Assembly: GCA_958295495.1 (NCBI GenBank)
Contig: OY282352.1
Span: 3,908,548 to 3,972,547, forward strand
Direction: 5' to 3'
Length of the DNA stretch: 64,000 bases
Origin: an uncultured Latescibacterota bacterium
GTDB lineage: Bacteria; Latescibacterota; UBA2968; UBA8231
Shown here: positions 42,369 to 51,014 of the stretch, one piece after another
Position numbering within the stretch: position 1 is the first letter of the stretch
Layout of the letters: each line of letters begins with the position of its first letter
Notes under the pieces: generated by a model
The model's input: only the letters and a program-made list of their open reading frames with translations
Database searches by the model: none
Told to the model about the DNA's origin: nothing
Translations under genes and position numbers: made by a program

Positions 42369-44345
42369 TCAATAGAGGGGGATGCGATTGCCCACGGTGC
42401 CGGTCACGCCGTCGATGAGCAGCCAGACGCCGCCGCTGCTAATGTGGCCTAGGGCCATGCCGAGAAAAAAGGGCTGCATTCTGCGGTACGCGGCCGCCCC
42501 GCCCAAACGCAGCAGGCACTTTTTGCTCAGCCAAGCCAAGAATACTGCAAACCAGGTGCGCTCCATCACGCGGCCAAAGCCGACGACAAAGCCGAGGGGG
42601 TGCAGGGGCCACCACAGCAGGTAGCGCCGGGCCGCCAGCAAGCCGGCCATAATCGCGCCCCCGCCGCCAGTCCACAGCCAGCCAGCTAGGCTCGGCCCGG
42701 TGGGATTGAGGAGGTGCCGGGCCGCCAAGCGCGAAGGCTCGGTGGCGTAGTGCGCCGAAAGGTACAGGTTGATGGCGCCGTGGTGGTAGGCCAGATGCAG
42801 GGTGTACCACAAGGACAGCACCCAAGTGAGGAGCATGGCCGCGGCCAAGGCCCACAAGAGGCGGCGCTGTCCGCTTTTTAGCTCGCTGACCAAGCGCAGG
42901 CTATTGGCCAAGGGCGCCATCATAAAGACCAGCAAGTCGCCACACCACACCATGGTATAGCCCAAGGCTACCGTCCCTTGGGCCCCCAGCGCCGAAGAGC
43001 CCACGCCAGACAAGGTAAAACCTGCCGGGATCATGGTCGGCTTGACAATCGGCAGGCCGGTTTCGGCGATGACGCGGGCCAAGGCGACGAAAATGGTCAG
43101 ACCAACCGCCAAGACGAGTAGGGCGATCCAAGCGGGGAGGCCGGTTTGCCACAGCCAAAACCACGAGCCGGCCAAGCCAACCACGGTGCCGACTACGGCG
43201 GCCCGGAAGGACATGAGCTCGCCTTGGTCGTCCACCGCGTCAGTCCCATCCCAAGCGCGCTGCAGGACGGCTTTGAGATGGTGCCGCCCGTTCCACAAGA
43301 CCGCACCGAGCAAGACCGCGATGGCCCCCATCATAAGGTGTCCGCGGATCGGAATGCTCCAGTGGCCCAAATCGGCTTGGCTGTGAATGCCCATAACGCC
43401 GAAGGCCGCGTCTTGGAAATAGGCGATTAGATAGAATAGCCACAGGCTGAGGCCGATGTTGAGATTGATGAAATAAGCCAAGCCTAGCATGAGAAAATGG
43501 ATGTTTAATTGGAGACTGCGGCCGCCGGCAATAGGCTGCACCGCCGTAGAGAGTCCCGGGACGGCCACTTGGGGAAAGTAGTGGTGCAAGGCCCCGAGGC
43601 TGGTAAGCAAGAAGGGGATAGCAAAACCTGCCCACATGACCCAGTTCCTGAAAAATGGTTTGAGCAAGCGGTCTTCTGTCCCCTCGTCGAGCATGGCCAG
43701 CGGTACTTGGGCGAGAGGATAGGCCAAGCGCTCGTACTGGACCCACTGGCGGCGCAGAATCGCGCTGATGCAGAGGAGCGTTAGGTACAAAGCCATGTAG
43801 AAGGCCAGCCATGCCAAAAGCGGCGGTAGCCAGTGGGTCCAAGGGATGGCTCCACCGCCTTCGTAGAAGTCAATGACGGCTTGGGGATCATCGACCAAGA
43901 TCCACCGGGGTAGCAACGGGTGGACCTGCGCGGCCCATTGGTTTTCGGGCGAAGCGTAGTACAACGAGCCCGTGATGATGGGCAGCAGCATACTGACCAC
44001 GCCTTTGGTGGGTATGGCCGCTCCCACGGCCATCATCGTGAAAATGGTGATCAGTTCGCCGCGGGTAAAAGCCCACTCGCGGCGACAACGGCCCAAGACC
44101 AAGTGCAGGGTCAACAGCAGGACGAAGAGCAGGAAAAAGGCCACCGGGGTGGCCGATGTCAGGGCGAGGGCCGTCCCTTTGATGATCTGCCGGGCGTAGG
44201 GAGTGCCCACGGCGATGAGCGCACACAGCAAAGATCCCACCAGTATGCCTCTCCAAGTGACGGCCGCCTGGAGGTTGGGGTGGGATCTGGGACCACTGCG
44301 CCGCGCTAGATAGGCCAGATAGTCCGGTGGAACCTTTGGTTGCAA
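42369..44345 (-). CDS. DUF6785/DUF6784-type polytopic membrane protein (copy 2)
   Basis: 658 residues, about 14 membrane segments, a close paralogue of the gene at 35576. Shared blocks: GTPYARQIIKGTALALTSAT, RGELITIFTMMAVGAAIPTKG, LLPRWILVDDPQAVIDFYEG, ARVIAETGLPIVKPTMIPAGF, SELKSGQRRLLWAL and GHISSGGVWLLIDGVTGTVG at the end. Apparent TTG start at 44345. It is the second of three copies of this family in 13 kb (the third is a fragment at 47873). Substrate unknown. Confidence 0.78.
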   Translation of the reverse strand: MQPKVPPDYLAYLARRSGPRSHPNLQAAVTWRGILVGSLLCALIAVGTPYARQIIKGTALALTSATPVAFFLLFVLLLTLHLVLGRCRREWAFTRGELITIFTMMAVGAAIPTKGVVSMLLPIITGSLYYASPENQWAAQVHPLLPRWILVDDPQAVIDFYEGGGAIPWTHWLPPLLAWLAFYMALYLTLLCISAILRRQWVQYERLAYPLAQVPLAMLDEGTEDRLLKPFFRNWVMWAGFAIPFLLTSLGALHHYFPQVAVPGLSTAVQPIAGGRSLQLNIHFLMLGLAYFINLNIGLSLWLFYLIAYFQDAAFGVMGIHSQADLGHWSIPIRGHLMMGAIAVLLGAVLWNGRHHLKAVLQRAWDGTDAVDDQGELMSFRAAVVGTVVGLAGSWFWLWQTGLPAWIALLVLAVGLTIFVALARVIAETGLPIVKPTMIPAGFTLSGVGSSALGAQGTVALGYTMVWCGDLLVFMMAPLANSLRLVSELKSGQRRLLWALAAAMLLTWVLSLWYTLHLAYHHGAINLYLSAHYATEPSRLAARHLLNPTGPSLAGWLWTGGGGAIMAGLLAARRYLLWWPLHPLGFVVGFGRVMERTWFAVFLAWLSKKCLLRLGGAAAYRRMQPFFLGMALGHISSGGVWLLIDGVTGTVGNRIPLY

Positions 44346-44375
44346 GCGATCAGCTCCAGCCCGGCGGTCCGATTT

Positions 44376-46220
44376 TCAAGGCTTCGACCTAGGATCGGCC
44401 CCCACCGCTTGCAGGGCTGCGGCAAAATTGGAGCGGGCTTGGCGGTAGGTGGGTTTGAGTTGGAGGGCGCGGCGGTAGTGATAGATGGCCTCGGCGAACT
44501 GCCCCCGAAGGGCTAAGAGCCGCCCCAAATTGTTGTGCGCCTCGGCAAAGTCGGGTTTGAGTTGGAGGGCGCGGCGGTAGTGGTCAATGGCCGCCGCGTC
44601 CTGCCGTTGGATTGCCAAGGCCGCTCCCAGATTGCTGTGGACCAAGGCGAGATCCGGGGCCAGTTGGAGGGCGCGGCGGTAGTGGTCAATGGCCGCGGCG
44701 ACCGCGTTTTGGCCGAGGAGGGCGTTGCCCAGTTTGAGGTACGTTTCGACGCGATCCGGCGCGGCTTTTAAGGCGCGGCGGTAGTGGCGCATTGCGGCGG
44801 CGGACTCGCTCCGGGCTTGGTGCGCGTCGGCGAGGTTGAGGTGAATTTGGGCACTGCCGGGCTTTAGCAGTAGGGCTTGCCGGTAATGGCCGATGGCTTG
44901 GTCGAGCTGACCGCGCTCTTTGAGGATATTGGCCAGATTGTTGTGGGCGATCCAAGCACCGGCATTTTTTTTTAGGGTCTCGCGCCACAAGGTTTCCAGA
45001 TCAGCATAGACCCCCCCTTGCCGCCAAGTGAGCAGACCGCAGAGGGCCAAGACCAATGCCAGTGCCACCGGCCCGGTCGCTGGTCGGCCCAGCCGCGTCC
45101 AGATGCGGTGCCCACCGGCCGCGGCGAGGGCCAAAAGCCCCAGACTGGCCAAGTATTGGAAGTGGTCGGCGACAAAGGAGTAGAGCATGGGGTAGAAGTT
45201 GAAAAAACCGAGTGCCGGCGCTAGGGTGCCGGCGAAAAACAACACTCCGGTCAGTGCCCCCCGCCCCCAGCGCTCCCGCAAGGCCCACAGCAGTACCCCG
45301 ACGCCGAGGGCGCCGACCGGATAGAGATATTGCCAGCTCGCGGTCGCATCTATTTTCCAGCGCGGGTAGATAAACGCAAGGTCGAGCGGCACGAGGAGTT
45401 TTGCCGCGTAAAACCACAACGCCCGCCCGGCGATTAGGCCGCGCTCCACCAGCGACAAGTCCCACGCTGGTCCCCAAGCACCAACGCTGTGCCGCTCCAT
45501 CCACACCGTCACTCCGCTCATGGCCACCCCTAGGGTAAAAAAAGGCACGAGGGCTATTGCCGTGCGCCGGATTGGCGTTTGGCCCTTCCACCACAGCACC
45601 AGCAATAGGGCGGGCGGCAGGGTGCAGGTGACAGTCTTGCTGAGCAGGGCCGCGGCAAACAGGCATAAAGCGGCCCAGTACAGACGAGGGCTTCGCGCTT
45701 CTGCGTAGCGCAGATAGGCCCATGCCGCACTCAGATAGAATGCACCGGACAACACATTCTTGCGCTCGGTAATCCACGCCACCGACTCGACGTGTACCGG
45801 ATGCAGGGCAAACAGGGCTGCCGCAGCCCAAGCACCGGGTACTCTTAGGCGGATTAGTAGCCGCCAGACCAAAACGGCACTTAGGGCGTGCATTATTACA
45901 TTGACCACGTGGTAGCCGGTCGGGTTCAGTCCCCACGCGCGGTATTCGAGCCAATAGGTCGTATGGACCAGCGGGTAGTATTGGCGCGTGGCTCCCGGCT
46001 GGAACCAGATCTGTCCAAGCCCCGCTAACGAGCGCAAGGTGAGGTTGTCCTGCACGTAGTCGTCGTCGTCCCAGACAAAACCGCCGTTCATCGCCGGTAT
46101 ATAGGCCCCGGCGGTCAGGCCCACCAGTAGGAGGGCCGACGCGAGCCAAGGGCGGCGTTCTGGTTGGGAGAAAACTGCGGATGGGTACATGGGAGGCTTG
46201 GGCGTTGGGGGACCTTGCAT
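44376..46220 (-). CDS. TMTC-like membrane O-glycosyltransferase with tandem TPRs
   Basis: About 614 residues. The membrane part (~30-400) has GFVWDDDDYVQDN in its first loop, an acidic motif like that of TMTC/PMT mannosyltransferases, and LFALHPVHVESVAWITERKNVLSG, which is near-diagnostic for this TPR-GT family. The C-terminal ~190 residues are five to six 34-residue TPRs whose DNA units of 102 bp are nearly identical (AIDHYRRALQLAPDLALVHSNLG repeated). It probably O-glycosylates exported proteins. The start is uncertain: ATG 46220 is used here, ATG 46190 is a conservative alternative; the gene is divergent from the SUMF1-type gene and the promoters overlap. Confidence 0.83.
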   Translation of the reverse strand: MQGPPTPKPPMYPSAVFSQPERRPWLASALLLVGLTAGAYIPAMNGGFVWDDDDYVQDNLTLRSLAGLGQIWFQPGATRQYYPLVHTTYWLEYRAWGLNPTGYHVVNVIMHALSAVLVWRLLIRLRVPGAWAAAALFALHPVHVESVAWITERKNVLSGAFYLSAAWAYLRYAEARSPRLYWAALCLFAAALLSKTVTCTLPPALLLVLWWKGQTPIRRTAIALVPFFTLGVAMSGVTVWMERHSVGAWGPAWDLSLVERGLIAGRALWFYAAKLLVPLDLAFIYPRWKIDATASWQYLYPVGALGVGVLLWALRERWGRGALTGVLFFAGTLAPALGFFNFYPMLYSFVADHFQYLASLGLLALAAAGGHRIWTRLGRPATGPVALALVLALCGLLTWRQGGVYADLETLWRETLKKNAGAWIAHNNLANILKERGQLDQAIGHYRQALLLKPGSAQIHLNLADAHQARSESAAAMRHYRRALKAAPDRVETYLKLGNALLGQNAVAAAIDHYRRALQLAPDLALVHSNLGAALAIQRQDAAAIDHYRRALQLKPDFAEAHNNLGRLLALRGQFAEAIYHYRRALQLKPTYRQARSNFAAALQAVGADPRSKP

Positions 46221-46226
46221 TACAAT
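46198..46226 (+). promoter_or_regulatory. Putative leaderless promoter of the SUMF1-type gene
   Basis: TTGGGC (46198-46203) and TACAAT (46221-46226) are separated by 17 bp. Position +1, six or seven bases downstream, falls on the ATG at 46233, and no Shine-Dalgarno exists, so the mRNA would be leaderless. The -35 match is weak. Confidence 0.4.
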
Positions 46227-46232
46227 ATAAAT

Positions 46233-47378
46233 ATGCACCCCTGCTTGAAAATAGGCTCCATGCTGCTGGTCGCCCTCTTAGGACTGCTGGCTTGTGGAGA
46301 TCGCCGCACGGCCCCCACAGAGGTTGAAGCGGTCGGCGCAGTCGTGCTGCTGACCGCTAAGGTGGATGCTGAAGTGGCCGCTAGGATCGTCCAAGTCGAG
46401 GTAGTGGTCACGGCGGTTGCTATGCCAACCATGCGCCGGACCTTGGCCGTGGCTGGCGATCGCATCGTCGGTACGGTCTCCGAGATCCCGGCGGGTGCCG
46501 CCAGACTATTTGCGGTGGCCGGCTACGATGCGGCCGGAGCCTTGGTGGCCAGCGGCTCGGCCAAGCTGGATCTGGCCCCGGGGCAGTCTGTCCCCCTCGG
46601 TCTTACCCTCGTTGAGCCATCGCCTGCCCACTTGCAGCCCCGGATTGCCGTAGAGTTGGCCCCGGGTATGCCGCTGGATATGGTGTGGATCGAGCCGGGC
46701 GTCTTCACCATGGGTTCGCCGCTGGACGAGCCGGGCCGCAACGACGACGAAGGCTCTCAGCTCGAGGTTCGCCTGACCCGGGGTTTCTACCTAAGCCAGT
46801 GCGAAATCACCCAGCACCAGTGGGTGGCGGTGACCGGGGAGCGGCCGTGGCGTCGCCACGCTGGTGAGATGGCAGAGGGACCCGACCGCCCGGCGGCGTA
46901 CATCTCTTGGGAAGACGTGCAAGAATTCATAGCCCGCCTCAATGCCGCAGCCGGTGTCCGGGTGTACCGGCTGCCCACCGAGGCCGAGTGGGAGTACGCC
47001 GGGCGGGCGGGCACGAAAACGCCGTGGTCTTTTGGCAATGCCCAAAAGGAACTGGACCTCCACGCTTGGTGGGCGGACAATGTTTCCCGCACCGGGCGGA
47101 TGGCGGCTCAGCCCGTGGGCTTAAAAGCCCCCAACCCTTGGGGGCTGTACGATATGCACGGCAATGTGTGGGAGTGGGTAGGCGACTGGCTGGGGGCCTA
47201 CCCGGAGGGGCCGCAGACCGATCCCCAAGGGCCGACCGAGGGCACGGCCCGGGTGTTTCGCGGCGGCAGCTTTAAGGACGCGGCTTCGCTTTCCCGCTCG
47301 GCCCAGCGCTGCTGGAACGCGCCCGACCAGCGTTTTAGCCACGTGGGAGTTCGGCTAGTGCGGGACTTGGACCCATGA
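46233..47378 (+). CDS. SUMF1/FGE-sulfatase-domain lipoprotein
   Basis: 381 residues from ATG 46233, starting a signal with lipobox LLAC (MLLVALLGLLAC). Residues ~25-140 form an uncharacterised beta-rich region; ~150-380 is a formylglycine-generating-enzyme-like (SUMF1, C-type-lectin fold) domain: MVWIEPGVFTMGSPLDEPGR, GFYLSQCEITQHQWVAVTG, YRLPTEAEWEYAGRAGT, NPWGLYDMHGNVWEWVGDW, RVFRGGSFKD, VGVRLVRD. The catalytic cysteine pair of true FGEs is not obvious, so it may be a structural or ligand-binding member. An ATGA overlap couples it to the MazG-like gene. Confidence 0.88.
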   Translation: MHPCLKIGSMLLVALLGLLACGDRRTAPTEVEAVGAVVLLTAKVDAEVAARIVQVEVVVTAVAMPTMRRTLAVAGDRIVGTVSEIPAGAARLFAVAGYDAAGALVASGSAKLDLAPGQSVPLGLTLVEPSPAHLQPRIAVELAPGMPLDMVWIEPGVFTMGSPLDEPGRNDDEGSQLEVRLTRGFYLSQCEITQHQWVAVTGERPWRRHAGEMAEGPDRPAAYISWEDVQEFIARLNAAAGVRVYRLPTEAEWEYAGRAGTKTPWSFGNAQKELDLHAWWADNVSRTGRMAAQPVGLKAPNPWGLYDMHGNVWEWVGDWLGAYPEGPQTDPQGPTEGTARVFRGGSFKDAASLSRSAQRCWNAPDQRFSHVGVRLVRDLDP

Positions 47379-47764
47379 GCGACGCGACGCTGACCCAGCT
47401 TACCGCCCAAATTCGCCGCTTCGTGGAGGAGCGCGACTGGGCGCAATTTCACACCCCCAAGGACTTGGCCATTGGTCTTTCTACCGAAGCGGCCGAAGTC
47501 TTGGAGCACTTCCGCTTCCGCTCCGACCAAGAAATCGCCACCCGCCTAGAAGACGAATCCTTCCGCCGGGCTATCGGCCACGAATTGGCCGACGCGCTGT
47601 ACTTTGTCCTGCTTATGTGCGACCGCTTAGGCTTGGACGCGGCGCAAATGCTGGAGGAGAAATTGGCCATTTCGGCCCAGCGCTATCCAGTGGAAAAGGC
47701 CCGGGGCAAAAACCTCAAATACACCGCCTACCAAGCTCCTTCAGCAAGCGACCACACCGCGTAA
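47375..47764 (+). CDS. MazG-like nucleotide pyrophosphohydrolase
   Basis: 129 residues of the all-alpha NTP-PPase superfamily (MazG/dCTPase/RS21-C6 type). The metal-binding pattern is visible: IGLSTEAAEVLEHFRF (E..E) and HELADALYFVLLMCDRLG (E..D). Such enzymes clear non-canonical nucleotides. It overlaps the SUMF1-type gene by 4 bp. What follows (47765-47872) contains nothing recognised. Confidence 0.87.
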   Translation: MSDATLTQLTAQIRRFVEERDWAQFHTPKDLAIGLSTEAAEVLEHFRFRSDQEIATRLEDESFRRAIGHELADALYFVLLMCDRLGLDAAQMLEEKLAISAQRYPVEKARGKNLKYTAYQAPSASDHTA

Positions 47765-47872
47765 ATAAGACTGCGAAGCTGTCTCAGTGGGCGAGAGCGG
47801 TACGCGCTGTCGGGGTGGCTTTCGTAGAGCTGTGGAGTAGCCTCCTCTCTGGAGCCGGATCGCAACTTGAAG

Positions 47873-48080
47873 ATGAAAAAAAAGATCCCTCCAATTTTCC
47901 AGCACCACCTAAAGACCCGGCTCGGCCCGGCCCGGCCCGACGAGCAGACACCAAGTATCACTTTTCGGGCCGTGTCAATTGGTGCCTTCTTGTCGCTGTT
48001 TATCGGCGCGGCCGTACCTTATACCAACATGATCATCAAGGGCACGGTCATGGCCCACAATTTCAGCACACCAGCCGCCC
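47873..48080 (+). pseudogene. N-terminal fragment of a third DUF6785-type permease
   Basis: From ATG 47873 the translation KKKIPPIFQHHLK... leads into ITFRAVSIGAFLSLFIGAAV, then PYTNMIIKGTVMAHNFSTPAA, which aligns with the N-terminus of the two intact permeases (G.L...IAIGAPYGRQLIQGTSLALTSATP). The resemblance ends at about 48076, where the frame becomes arginine-rich nonsense (ARRRIRQHS). About 600 residues of the protein are missing: a deletion joined this start to a different gene. Confidence 0.68.
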
Positions 48081-48083
48081 GGC

Positions 48084-48734
48084 GAAGGATTCGGCAGCAT
48101 TCACCTCGAATTCGAGAATACCAACCCGAGTTGGCCGCAGCCGGCCCACGCCGGATTCTCGCATACCGGCACTTGGGTCCGCTATCCGGTGCAGTACGCG
48201 GCGATGCGCGCTGGCGAACACGTGTACGAAAGGAACGCCTACGTACTGCACCGGTACGAAGAGGGGGGGGAGCACGGTGGCCTCGCCGACCTCGTCGGCC
48301 ACCAGCAACGCCTGCTCAACCCGATCACTCAGGGCGAGGCCCCTCCGGCTCCTAAGCCGGTCAACCTCGACAATGTCATGGACGCGCTGCGGGCCACCAA
48401 CGAATTCGAGCTCTATGTCGAGGGGTCGCCCTGGGGCCAGCGCCAGCTTAGCTTCGTCGATATCGGAATCGTGCAGGAGGTCGGCATCGCAGGGAGCGAC
48501 ATCCACGTCGGCATCGTCATGCCGTACGCGGGACGCGAGACTTGGTTCGACAGGTTTGCCGCTGGCATTGAAGAGCAACTCCGCGCCCGCCTGTGCGACA
48601 TCGGCGAGGTCGAAGTGCGCCTCGTCCGCGAGCTGAAGTGGACCCCGCAGCGATTGAGCGACCGCGCCCGCCGCGTCATCGGGCCTGAGCGGAGAGAGGC
48701 CTTCTACAACACTAGCTCGTCCGGCGGCTCGTAG
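48084..48734 (+). pseudogene. DUF59 (MIP18-like)-containing gene lacking its start
   Basis: In the frame ending at 48734 the coding-like sequence begins abruptly at ~48084 (GEGFGSIHLEFENTN) with no start codon before GTG 48189. The first 100 residues (TWVRYPVQYAAMRAG, ERNAYVLHRYEEGGEHGG) are unrecognised. From about 48375 it resembles a DUF59/MIP18 Fe-S assembly-type domain (VMDALRATNEFELYVEG, FVDIGIVQEVGIAGSDIHVG, EVEVRLVRELKWTPQRLSDR), although the usual cysteine of GCP is absent (PYAGRETW). Its 5' part was lost at the junction with the permease fragment. The 3' end overlaps the convergent gene by 31 bp. Confidence 0.6.
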
Positions 48735-50074
48735 TCGCTTTTGCGCGGGTCCCAGCGAGTTCCGCATTTGTCGCTAATGACCACCCATTCGCCCGAACTG
48801 AGGTTCCCCTGGTGGTGGTAGTTGAAACGCCTGAGCCCCGCGGCCTCGGCGGCGTCGAGCAACATCTTGAGGTCGCGCGCCGACATCGGGTCGCCATCGT
48901 GGGGAAAGCGACCGGTGTCGAGCCAGGGTACGATGCGCTCCGGGTCGTCAACCGAGGCCAGCGCCCGTCGCGTCTCCTGCGTTACCACCTGCTCGAAAAA
49001 CTGTGGATTGAGGGCACTCTCGAAATCGAGCATGTCGTCGCTCACGCCCGGCAGGACGATGCCTAAGAGAGCCTGCACGACATCGAGGGTGTCGGCCACA
49101 CTGATCCCCGGATTCCACTCCAAGAGCGTCTGCGAGTAGCGGTAAACCGTGCCGAGGAAGCCGTCGAAGCCGCGCTGGAAGAAGTAGTGTTTCGGCAGTA
49201 GAAAATCCATGAACTGGGCCAAGTCGACGAAGTCGTACCCGCACAAGGGGGCGAAGGCGGCCGAGCGCGGGCCGCATCCGAGGCGTACCGGGCGCTCTAG
49301 CTCGGCGGCGACGCCTGCGCGGATGCGGCGAAAATAGCGCGTCAGCGAGTCGGCCCGAAACGATAGCCAAGCCATCAAGTCTGGATCGGCCCCGAGCATG
49401 CGGTAGGCGCCGACTAGGCCGCCGCGGGCGTGTCCGCGGACGCGCCTAGGGTCGAGGTTGTGGAACAAGGACAGGAGCCGGTCTTTCGCGGCCACCATGG
49501 CTTCGTAGTCGTACCCCAAATCCTCGGCCATTGGCGCCACAGATTCCGGCAGGTCGTGGAAGAAGTAGGAGCGGTGATTCATGTGATGGGGGGCGATTTC
49601 GTATCCCCATTCCGGCCCGTCCATCACAGCGCCGTCTGCCATCGGGAAGTGTTCTAGCGCGTCGACCATGCGCGCCACCCGCGACGCCAGCGTCTTGTCG
49701 TCGTGCAGGTGGTGGCCCTTCCCCCCTGGACCGGCACCACCGTCGGCGTACATACAATAGACCTGCATGCCGCGATCCTTGGCGGCGTTCATCGTCTTTT
49801 CTAGCAGGGCCCTTTTTTCGGGCAGCTTTTGTTGCGGCGGCGGTGGCGGTTCGACTCCGAGTCGCGCGTACACCGCCGGGTTTGGATCGTACGCCTCCGC
49901 CACGACATCGCCGGTGGGAGCGGACACTGCCTGCTGCGACAGTTTCGCAGTGCCGAAAACGAGTGGGCCGAACACGACTCCGTCGACGCCGCCCTCCGCC
50001 CAAGCATCGAGTATGCGCTCGTGATCATTCATCACGCTTTCGAGATCGCGCATTACATCCATCCACAGCTTCAT
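48704..50074 (-). CDS. Putative TIM-barrel glycosidase-like protein of unknown family
   Basis: 456 residues from ATG 50074, which has a strong AAGGAGGAGG site six bases away. No signal peptide. The sequence alternates strands and helices as in glycoside-hydrolase-like TIM barrels (WAEGGVDGVVFGPLVF, GMQVYCMYADGG, GAVMDGPEWGYE, VRLGCGPRSAA, RRFNYHHQGNLSSGEWVVIS). Several conserved-looking acidic and histidine positions (DGPEWGYEIAPHHMNHRSYF) may form an active site. I do not recognise the family. It is next to a PhyH gene on the same strand, 120 bp away. Confidence 0.68.
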   Translation of the reverse strand: MKLWMDVMRDLESVMNDHERILDAWAEGGVDGVVFGPLVFGTAKLSQQAVSAPTGDVVAEAYDPNPAVYARLGVEPPPPPQQKLPEKRALLEKTMNAAKDRGMQVYCMYADGGAGPGGKGHHLHDDKTLASRVARMVDALEHFPMADGAVMDGPEWGYEIAPHHMNHRSYFFHDLPESVAPMAEDLGYDYEAMVAAKDRLLSLFHNLDPRRVRGHARGGLVGAYRMLGADPDLMAWLSFRADSLTRYFRRIRAGVAAELERPVRLGCGPRSAAFAPLCGYDFVDLAQFMDFLLPKHYFFQRGFDGFLGTVYRYSQTLLEWNPGISVADTLDVVQALLGIVLPGVSDDMLDFESALNPQFFEQVVTQETRRALASVDDPERIVPWLDTGRFPHDGDPMSARDLKMLLDAAEAAGLRRFNYHHQGNLSSGEWVVISDKCGTRWDPRKSDYEPPDELVL

Positions 50075-50193
50075 AGTCAACCTCCTCCTTGTCTTTTAGT
50101 GTCAGCCTTTCAAACGAAGGACCCGCCGATCGGCTGGTTTTCCTGCATACCCGTGAAATAGTCGTCGATAAAAAGAATCCGGCGAAGCTGGCT

Positions 50194-50949
50194 TTAGTGA
50201 GTGGGCGTAAAGCGGCACACGCCGTCGAAGGAGACGCGCAATCTGGGGTGGCTCTCGTAGGGCCACGGATTGTAGGAACGGGGAATGTAGTGGCCGGCCC
50301 AGCTATGGCGGAACGCGCCCTCGTCCAAAATGGGGCCGCCGCGGTGGATTGAGCGGCCGTTGAAGAACACGATGTCGCCTTTGTCTGCTTCAATGGCAAT
50401 TTCCGGCAACCCGTTGCGGGCGAAAAGGGCATCAAAAGCGTCGTCTTGGCCCCAGCCATACCAAGGGCCTAACTCGCCATTTTCATCGCGGCGGAAATGG
50501 CGCTTTTCTATTAGCTCTCTCTTGTGGGATCCTACCTGAATGTGAATGCTGCCGTTGCGGGCGCTGACTTGCTGGAGAGCGACCCAAGCCGACATGCAGC
50601 CCGGCAGGAAGAAGGCGTCTTGGTGCCGGCGTTGCTCGGAACCCTGGTAAAAGTACATGCTCTGGACTCCGTCAGGCTCGTCGCCGAGGAAGGTGCGCAG
50701 CGGTTGGCGCAGTCTGGGATCGAGCATCCAGGCTAGGCCGGCCGGATGGTGCAGGCTGCGGCTGATTAAGCGGCTCCAATCGTCCGGCTGGCGCGGAGGA
50801 TAGCCCTCGACGCTGAAGCGGCCGGCGTGGAGATCCATCATGTAGGCGACAAAGCGGTCGCACTCGTCGGCGGTAAAGCCGCCGCGGACGATCGCAAAGC
50901 CGTCGCGCTCGTACTGTTCTTGGTGCAGGGAGGTTATTTCCAGTTCCAT
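50194..50949 (-). CDS. Phytanoyl-CoA dioxygenase (PhyH) family protein
   Basis: 251 residues, a non-haem Fe(II)/2-oxoglutarate-dependent oxygenase. The iron facial triad is visible as HQDAFFLPG (H-x-D) and the distal histidine of SIHRGGP; the 2-oxoglutarate-binding arginine is in RHSWAGHYI. The N-terminal QYERDGFAIVRGGFTADECD is typical. Substrate unknown; many bacterial PhyH proteins hydroxylate small amines, halides or sulfonates. Transcribed divergently from a broken AAA ATPase gene, with a 26-bp palindrome in the spacer. Confidence 0.88.
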   Translation of the reverse strand: MELEITSLHQEQYERDGFAIVRGGFTADECDRFVAYMMDLHAGRFSVEGYPPRQPDDWSRLISRSLHHPAGLAWMLDPRLRQPLRTFLGDEPDGVQSMYFYQGSEQRRHQDAFFLPGCMSAWVALQQVSARNGSIHIQVGSHKRELIEKRHFRRDENGELGPWYGWGQDDAFDALFARNGLPEIAIEADKGDIVFFNGRSIHRGGPILDEGAFRHSWAGHYIPRSYNPWPYESHPRLRVSFDGVCRFTPTH

Positions 50950-50983
50950 CGGATTCTCGCTTTGTAATTGTGGGCTTGATAAT

Positions 50984-51009
50984 TGACTGAATTAACGTTA
51001 ATTCAGTCA
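50984..51009. repeat. 26-bp perfect palindrome between divergent genes
   Basis: TGACTGAATTAAC (50984-50996) is followed immediately by its reverse complement GTTAATTCAGTCA (50997-51009), with no spacer. It lies 5 bp before the ATG at 51015 and 35 bp before the divergent PhyH start. It is a plausible dimeric-regulator operator or the end of a mobile segment. Confidence 0.85.
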
Positions 51010-51014
51010 GTATC

